Of a DNA stretch of 64,000 bases, positions 58,201 through 64,000 are shown in pieces; the stretch's first letter is position 1, and each line of letters opens with the position of its first letter. The DNA comes from Notospermus geniculatus (lineage: Eukaryota > Nemertea > Pilidiophora > Heteronemertea > Lineidae), in NCBI GenBank assembly GCA_002633025.1, contig NMRB01002207.1, positions 17,044 to 81,043 of the forward strand, in the 5' to 3' direction. The translations under genes and the position numbers were made by a program. The notes under the pieces are model-generated. The model ran no database searches. It was not told where the DNA came from and saw only the letters and a program-made list of their open reading frames with translations.

Positions 58201-60832
58201 CGCGAATGTTCTGGGATTCATTCCGGAGGTAGTAGCCGTAGTACATACCAAGACCGGAGAGGTCAATCTGAAAGACGAAGAACCATGTCGTCAGACGCGA
58301 GAAGATAACTGCACAGCAGACCAAGTTTCATATTCAAAAGCGTAGTTGGAATTTGATACTTTGCTTCGCCATTTTTGAGAAATTCGGTGGGTACCAATCT
58401 GCGTTCTTCTAGCGAAGTTTGAAAAGGCGACAATCGTAGCCTACCGGGTATAGGCCTACATCGTCCGAGGGGTACATTACATCATGGAGGTATTATACCT
58501 CCATGATTACATATCGGCGTTTCTGGAAACGGAATAAGTGATGGTTCGCTCATTTCATACATCGGTAGGCTTTAAAAACTGGAACATTTTTTACACTTTT
58601 CTATATTCATCATAACATTTGGCAAATCATATCAGGCAGTGGGCATGTTGCAAGTGGGTCAATATCCAAAAACAGAGCCATTTTTAAAATGACTTTTATA
58701 TCGGCCATCTTTTGAAGTGATGAGGCGAGTGAACTTTCCTGCATTAACTTATAAGTTTTTCAAACTATTTTTCGTCGCCAGTTGAAGAGGGCTTGACATG
58801 TTTGAAATTTTGCCATAAACGCTATTAACCGTATGATATACATTGTACGGTATCAAATATCATTGGCCCACTATGCAAATTATCGAACTTTTTGTCAGGG
58901 AAAGAATGTTCCTGTTTTTTGCCCACCGATTGCATAATAGTTAAGCGCCTGATAATTGGACATGAGTGAAATATCAGTGCCAAATGTACCTTGAACAGAC
59001 ATGATGCAATTTTCTAAAGAATATGACACAATTTCATTCCCACATTGCTTTCCACAAATACATTTTGTACCAAATTATTCCCATGGGAGACATCGGTCCG
59101 GCGAACATGATAAAATGTTTTTAGTTGTGTCTTTTTGTTTTTTTCATCTTGTGAAGAAAGTTAATACATTTACATTTACACTGTCTGTTCCTCAGAGGTA
59201 TTGACTTAACGCGACATTGACTCGACATTCAAATTTTACGTCGGGACCAGTTATCGCATATCATTATAATCCCACATAGTCCGCCTTCCACCTCGTTAAA
59301 GAATCTTGTTTACAAGATATAACTGTTTTGATTTGCCGTATGAATTCTTAGGAATTTGTGCATGATTTCGTATAGCCCTCGACAACCATTGGAGGAGTAC
59401 GTGGATTTTTTTCTTTTGTACTTTTTGCGAGATTGTTAGGCCTACGACATAAAAAAACTGTGCAAAAAAGCATTGTACAAAAAATAAGTTTGTGAAAGCT
59501 TATGAATTTTCATCATGGACTACCATGTGTAGTCGGAGGGCGGAGCGATGTTACAAACCCTTGGTAGTCAAGATGATGAATTTTTGATTCTGTAACAACC
59601 CCACTGAACTAACCTCAACGATGCGTTCAGTAGGTGCCTGTGGATCCGGCGCCACGAAAAACGTAAACAGCGCATTGTTGAAATCCCATCCCGGCAAGTG
59701 GGGATTAAAAACGTACCAATCTCCAAAGACACTCTTAAAAATACTGATTGATCATCGGAACACCATTATATTTCATGATTTCATAACCGTCCAAGCATCT
59801 CCTAAAGAAATCGTTCAGTTTCTTCTCCGTTGATTCTGGTGTGTTTCTCGTGACTGGTTTCTCGAGTAGCAAGACTGTAGACTGTCAAATCCGATTCAGA
59901 TGCAGATCCTTGACGCATTGATGTGGACTGCAGAAAACGTCCCCTACATGTTTGCTTTGATCCCCGAATTTGAGGGACCTTTCCTCCTTTCGAGTTGTAC
60001 CTGTGCCGTGCAACAGTTACAAGAGGCATTTGAGAGTGGGGCGAAAAGATAGTAGGGAATTGCATTTTATACAGTTGATAGCTTGAAGAACAGGCAACAG
60101 GCTGTGGAAGTGAGGCCTTCTGCGCACATACACGCACTGCCACCGATATCAGATCAAACAAGGCAGACCACGAAATCTTACCTCGATGGTTCGTTTTTTC
60201 GTGTCATCAGGATCAGGCTCGACCCTGACAAGAAACATCACATCGTTCCACAGGTCAACGTGTACGAATTTCAGCGCTTTAGTCAAATCCCAGGTCGAAC
60301 GAGAGAAAGTGTCGAAGACAGTCCAGCCAAGTTTGCTAAGAACCTTCGTTATCAAAGGTCCGCCTTTGCTTCTTTCTTTGTCAAATTGCATGATGCACGA
60401 CGCAAAGAAATCCTTCAGTTTCTTCTCCGATGAGATTTTATGTTTGGACGGTCTCCAAAGGATTCTGTACAGGCGATAATAGTTGGTTCTGTACATATTT
60501 GTCTTTACAGACTTCACCGATCGCCTTGTGTCGAGGGGGTGTCTCTCCTTCCACTTGTCGCAGGCAAATGCGTAAAAATCATCGCAAGGTTTCACGTCCC
60601 AGTCGATGTTCTTGTACAACCACGCTCCGCCTTCCACGCATCCGACCGTCTTGCAACCACTGGTCGACGTAACAATCTTGAAATTGGTCGAAAATAGGAT
60701 CGTCATTGATAGACACAGCAGGAACACTAACAAAAGCAACACACCCAACACTAATTCCTTTTTCGTGCAGCGGTATTCGAAGAATGTTATGTCACCTTTC
60801 GGAGTTCTCCCGAAGATTTTATACTTTTCCAT
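52249..60832 (-). CDS. Neprilysin-family (M13) type II membrane protein, complete, 13 coding exons, predicted catalytically dead
   Basis: Minus-strand exons are 60832-60182, 58267-58064, 57357-57271, 57007-56871, 56340-56118, 55925-55827, 55574-55497, 55167-54885, 54226-54081, 53746-53675, 53525-53430, 53105-53032 and 52348-52249. Every phase matches, giving 749 residues, the length of neprilysin. Residues 1-25 are cytoplasmic, about 27-50 form the signal-anchor, and the ectodomain starts with CKTVGCVEGG and PCDDFYAFACDKW. Fold signatures persist: VPAGTLQFPLF, LDEIYKD, ETGGLRQAY and C-terminal KKCNLF. Family members are zinc endopeptidases that cut small peptides outside the cell. Here HExxH is HELIN (578-582), ENIAD is DGVAE (647-651), the DxHSP segment is RGRVP (709-713) and the substrate Asn of NAYY is Ala. 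Arg717 is kept. A binding, chaperone or decoy role is more likely than hydrolysis. Confidence 0.93.
52607..52765. mobile_element. Foldback MITE in intron 12 of the M13 gene
   Basis: AAAGACGTTGGGCGGCGCTG and GCAGTCGTAAAGATGATCTG on the left are answered by CAGATCATTTTTACGACTGC and CACCCAACGTCTTT on the right. Confidence 0.8.
52954..53028. repeat. ACATGT hexamer microsatellite next to the exon 12 donor
   Basis: About twelve ACATGT/GTACAT units run to within three bases of the donor (AAG|GTACTGTACATG) of M13 exon 12. The tract is self-complementary. Confidence 0.9.
53767..53850. repeat. ACATGT hexamer microsatellite in M13 intron 9
   Basis: About thirteen ACATGT units lie some 25 bases upstream of the exon 10 acceptor. 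Frames across it are artefacts. Confidence 0.9.
55184..55342. repeat. Near-perfect inverted repeat beside the exon 8 acceptor of the M13 gene
   Basis: TGTGCCGTGACATTCCAAAA is answered by TTTTGGAATGTCACGACACA. The arms are about 70 bases and almost identical, with a loop of about 20 bases. The right base of the hairpin lies about 16 bases from the splice acceptor. Confidence 0.9.
56721..56783. repeat. Short hairpin MITE in M13 intron 4
   Basis: GGCCGTATTCTAGAAGC is answered by GCTTCAAGAATACGGCC, with AACTCTAACGTTTACCTTTA between. A similar inner phrase, ATTCATGAAGCC, occurs in the foldback at 18079. Confidence 0.65.
58479..58509. repeat. Short hairpin in M13 intron 1
   Basis: ATCATGGAGGTA and TACCTCCATGAT form a near-perfect stem with a two- to three-base loop. 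Confidence 0.65.
59614..59840 (-). pseudogene. Decayed third copy of the M13 first exon, inside intron 1
   Basis: The minus strand reads STEKKLNDFFRRCLDGYE and GVPMINQYF, then an in-frame TAA; a shifted frame continues KSVFGDWYVFNP and NALFTFFVAPDP to ERIVE before a GTTAGT donor. This parallels the end of the intact first exons (LKDFFASC in one, NALFTFWVYPDP in the other). The N-terminal tail, membrane anchor and first cysteines are missing, and one frameshift separates the two readable parts. The donor phase is still 0. It is best explained as a relic of an earlier exon duplication. Confidence 0.75.
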
Positions 60833-61850
60833 TTTTGAGCTCTAAGATATCTGGCAAAATGAATTCATCACAAACAAGTCAGAACCTTCGTTTCTTGCTA
60901 CAGTTCTTCGAAAGTCGCCCGTGGTTCGGCAGAGTGTGGTGGTAACGATGGGCTCGCAATAAAATAAATCCACAAATCACTGAACGTTCGTCGGCGACAT
61001 CGCCATATCCATGCAAGTGTCCAAGGCTACATTTCGGCAACCAGCTTCCACTCAAAATCTGATATTCGAGGCCGATATCTGGAGGAGATTAACCATATAA
61101 ACCCGATGGGAAACGCCTCCAAGTTCAAATGGCACTGGTACTAATTCCTAGTCTCACTGGCTCACACGCCCCCTGCGCTCGTCTGTATTCCTAACCACGT
61201 CGTCTTCGGTAGCTTGCGGGACTTTCGGCCTGGTTGCATTTGTAATTAGTTTGTATAAGACATCGTATGTGATTGATATGGTTTGTTGAGGAGTTGTTGA
61301 AAAGATCCAAAGGCATTTGAGATTCCAAGAGGCCCTTCAACTATGCTTTTTAACCTAATTTTGATTGTAGTGAGGCTAGATGATATTCAGCGGAAAATGT
61401 TCGGCTGAGAAGGATGACGACCAAGTCAACTCGTTGGAACCACGGGACGTGACCTGAGACTTGTGCGCTGTCAGCGACGCTGACGGCAAAATGCAAAAAT
61501 TACCATATTCTGGAGGTATCCAAGAGGACTTTGGGGTATGCCTAAGGAATTTTAAAACGTCTCGCCGTCGGTCATTGGTGAAAGAACCAAGACTTGTTGG
61601 GTGTGTCGAAAATAAGACCAATACCCGAGTATTGAGGTGCACAACACAGCCAATGTGACCCAACGACGGCGAGATCTTAGTTTCTATTCTAAAATGCCTC
61701 AAACATAGAAATAGATGCACGACCAAAGCGATTTTGTCTCATTTCCGGGTGGAAAACTTTATCTCCCCAGCGAGTCCTGGGGGGTGTGATCAATACCTGT
61801 TGAAGCCAAAAAGCGCCTCACGTTTTCCAATGCCCCTTAGTGCTGGCGAT

Positions 61851-61935
61851 TGATGCCTTATGCGAGGGTCCGTGGGTTCGATTCTGGTAGGAAGCAATGT
61901 CTTTCACCTTAGAAACCCGATTTCTATTTCATATT
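61851..61935 (+). repeat. tRNA-related dispersed repeat, copy 2
   Basis: TTGATGCCTTATGCGAGGGT and GTGGGTTCGATTCTGG (B-box-like), then TTTCACCTTAGAAACCCGAT, match the minus-strand copy at 15571-15668. Confidence 0.6.
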
Positions 61936-62004
61936 CACGTTTTCCAATGAAATCATTAATACTTATGTATGTGATTCAAGAATATAGTAGGCCTACCCAT
62001 ATAA

Positions 62005-62140
62005 GGCCTGCTTTCCATTGGCGCGTTTCCGTGCGCGGAAATGCTCGAAACCATTGTTTTTTTCCGTGACCAACGAAGCGGAAACAAACAATGCTTTCGA
62101 GCGTTTCCGCGCACGGAAACGCGCCAATGGAAAGCAGGCC
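62005..62140. mobile_element. PIF/Harbinger-like MITE with TAA duplication
   Basis: GGCCTGCTTTCCATTGGCGC is answered by GCGCCAATGGAAAGCAGGCC, with TAA immediately outside both ends. The arms are about 55 bases and extend through GTTTCCGTGCGCGGAAA. It lies between the two M13 first exons. Confidence 0.85.
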
Positions 62141-62447
62141 TAATATAGGAAATTATTCTTGCATCCGTATGGGCAAGAACACAAGATTATGCGTATGGTG
62201 ACAAAAAATTCATGTTGCAGGTTCCTTGGTTGGAACACTTCTGGTACCGGTGTAACATCTGTCAGTGTTCCCCATCTCTGAGTGTTCCCCTCCTATTGTC
62301 TGACGGAATAAGCGGCGACTTTACAATAGGGGACACACAGAGAAACATGTCGATCTATTTGCCAGCGTTTCCCAAACAATAAGGGGGACACACTCACCCA
62401 CAGAAACATTGGCAGATATAACACCTGTATAAAGCAAGAACACTTAC

Positions 62448-63110
62448 CGATATTATCCCTCTCTTGGGGTAATGCGGGTCGGGGTACACCCAAAACGTAA
62501 AAAGCGCATTGGTCCAGAAATCAACGTGAACGAGTCTCATGACATCATTGAACTTCCACTGCGACGACTGTAGAGTTCCAAACACACTCCAACCACCGAG
62601 TTTCTTCAAAATTTTATTGATGAAGGGCACCCCACCTGCCCTCATTTTTTCATACTTATCAATGCAGGAGGCGAAGTAGTCCTTGAGTTTTATTTCGGCA
62701 GTTGATGTCTTGTGTTTTGGTGGCCGCCACAGAATCCAGTACAACCTGTCGATGTTTTTATACCAAATTTCGTGGTATACCGACCTTGTGTTGTCCTCCG
62801 GTTCTAGTTGGTGATTTTTCAACCATCCGCCACACGAGTAGGCGTAAAAGTTGTCGCAAGGGTTTACTGAGAAGTTGATGTTTTTGTAAAGGAGCGCTCC
62901 GCCTTCCATGCAGCCAACGGAGTCGCACCCGTTTGGCAGTGGCCTGAGCGATTGGGTCGCGGCGAGGATGGTCAGCGAAAGGCACAAAAGAGTTGCAGAC
63001 AGCAGTCCTAAAGCTAAGGCGATCTCGCGCTTCCTGAACGTATAGTCGAAGAACTTTATCTCCCCTGATGGAGTATTCTCAAAAATTTTGTATTTGTCGT
63101 CCGCCGGCAT
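62448..63110 (-). CDS. Second intact M13 first exon (alternative first exon or orphan duplicate)
   Basis: ATG at 63110 opens 221 codons ending at a consensus donor (TCG|GTAAGTG), phase 0, exactly as the first exon at 60832-60182. Both encode a short tail with KYKIF and TPxGxIxFF, a signal-anchor (here ALGLLSATLLCLSLTILA) and the start of the M13 ectodomain (DSVGCMEGGALLYKNI, NPCDNFYAYSCGGW, LYWILWRPPKHK, LKDYFASC). No exon 2-13 homologues occur between 62447 and 60833. It therefore either splices to the constant exons from 58267 onward or is a non-functional duplicate. The frame is fully intact and the two sequences differ widely, which favours function. It could also belong to a larger gene whose other exons were lost. 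Confidence 0.85.
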
Positions 63111-64000
63111 GGTTGATGTTAAAAAAATGCAGAAATTCTGAAAAAAACTGTCCTCCGCAAACTTATGTCAAAAAAATCAGGCAATCACTGGATCAGATTT
63201 TGAAATTTATAAGGTCTTCTCTATCACAAATGAAAATTGTTTTTTTCCTTAGAATTTTATGAACGCTGCAGCCTTATCAGACACTCCCACGTTTTTCCAG
63301 CAAGTGCGCGTCGAAGGACTCCAGGTAAACCAAGTGCACACCAAACCTGCTTCAAACTATTTTAACGCACTCACTGGGATAGCTGAGAACAATGCTAAAT
63401 TTCATGAGACCGTTTATTTTCATGTACTGTGTAACTCTAGTCTCTCATCAATATACATGAGTTTAATTGTTGGTTTAAATCGAAATTTTTATGCCGTCTA
63501 GTTTACATCTCGATTATTCTGGTAAGCTGTGATAGCGAGGCCTAGCAGCCAGGCCGTGGGGTTGTTGATCTCTGACGGGGTCATAATGACACTTGAATAG
63601 ATATTTCGTTATGGAAAAACATTGTGACAGATCCATAGTAATTAGAACCATGCCTAGTAGGACCAACACACGTATATTTTCAGTAATACTGGATACTAGG
63701 ATTCAGGTATGAATAGTACAGGCAAACACTGCGATGGATATCGATGTGACATAAATTCCGAGGGTGTTTTCAGTCTTTTCAAGTATAGACAGTGAATCAA
63801 AACATTCTGAATGCTTATATTATTCCTTTATCAATGCCCAGGAAGGGGAATCGGGGACGAGTTTTTTTCCAACGAACTTGGACTATTTTTCTGTAAGATG
63901 TTTTAGAATAAAAGATTGAGTACAGAAAAACAGGTGCGATGCACGCACCTCTGAGTCCCTTTTATCGAGCGAAATACTGACTCCTTACAACCACCTTCGC
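63111..64000. other. Upstream flank of the second M13 first exon
   Basis: AT-rich sequence with no further M13 first exon, at least as far as the window's end. A promoter is expected here but no core element stands out. Confidence 0.4.

Noticed and set aside
61376-61726. 116-residue minus frame between the two M13 first exons
   Set aside because: I checked it as a possible exon 2 for the upstream first exon; it has no similarity to any M13 segment.

Overview
The window is eukaryotic, most probably from a marine invertebrate. Genes are split into short exons with GT/AG introns. There is one densely repeated background: foldback MITEs, minisatellites and a dispersed palindromic ACATGT hexamer. 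Introns contain tRNA-derived repeats. I cannot name the species. Two assembly gaps (13279-14246 and 42413-42779) are runs of N.

Four genes can be reconstructed by joining exons by hand. (1) Left edge, minus strand: the N-terminal half of a lysosomal-type beta-hexosaminidase (GH20), running off the window at base 1. (2) 29257-30809, plus strand: a complete three-exon atypical dual-specificity phosphatase of 216 residues. (3) 31539-41292, minus strand: a complete seven-coding-exon SLC16/monocarboxylate-transporter-like carrier of 466 residues, tail-to-tail with the phosphatase. (4) 52249-60832, minus strand: a complete 13-coding-exon neprilysin-family (M13) protein of 749 residues. One intronless-looking 333-residue ORF (8659-9660, plus) is probably a gene or a large first exon of unknown function. 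Three further minus-strand ORFs with good acceptor sites (26503, 16355, 15467) may be exons of an unrecognised gene.

The most unusual system is at the right end. The M13 protein keeps the size, type II membrane topology, cysteines and fold signatures of neprilysin, yet its zinc and catalytic residues are altered at every key site: HExxH reads HELIN, ExxxD reads DGVAE, the D-x-H-S-P motif reads RGRVP, and the substrate-binding Asn is Ala. It therefore looks like a pseudo-peptidase. Upstream lies a second intact first exon (62448-63110) encoding the same N-terminal module, ending in the same phase with a good donor and with no other M13 exons of its own in the 1.6 kb that follow. A third, decayed copy sits in intron 1 (59614-59840). 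This looks like a UGT1A-like arrangement of alternative first exons joined to one constant body.

The rest is mainly accessory DNA: a 1.6-kb foldback next to the first gap; several PIF/Harbinger-like MITEs with TAA/TTA duplications, including a nested series at 40326-40808; a palindromic CACCGCGGTG array at 43646-43818; minisatellites in the SLC16 introns, one built from copies of that gene's own splice-acceptor sequence; and dispersed repeats carrying DR3 nuclear-receptor-type half-site pairs. I found no rRNA gene, intact tRNA gene or CRISPR array.
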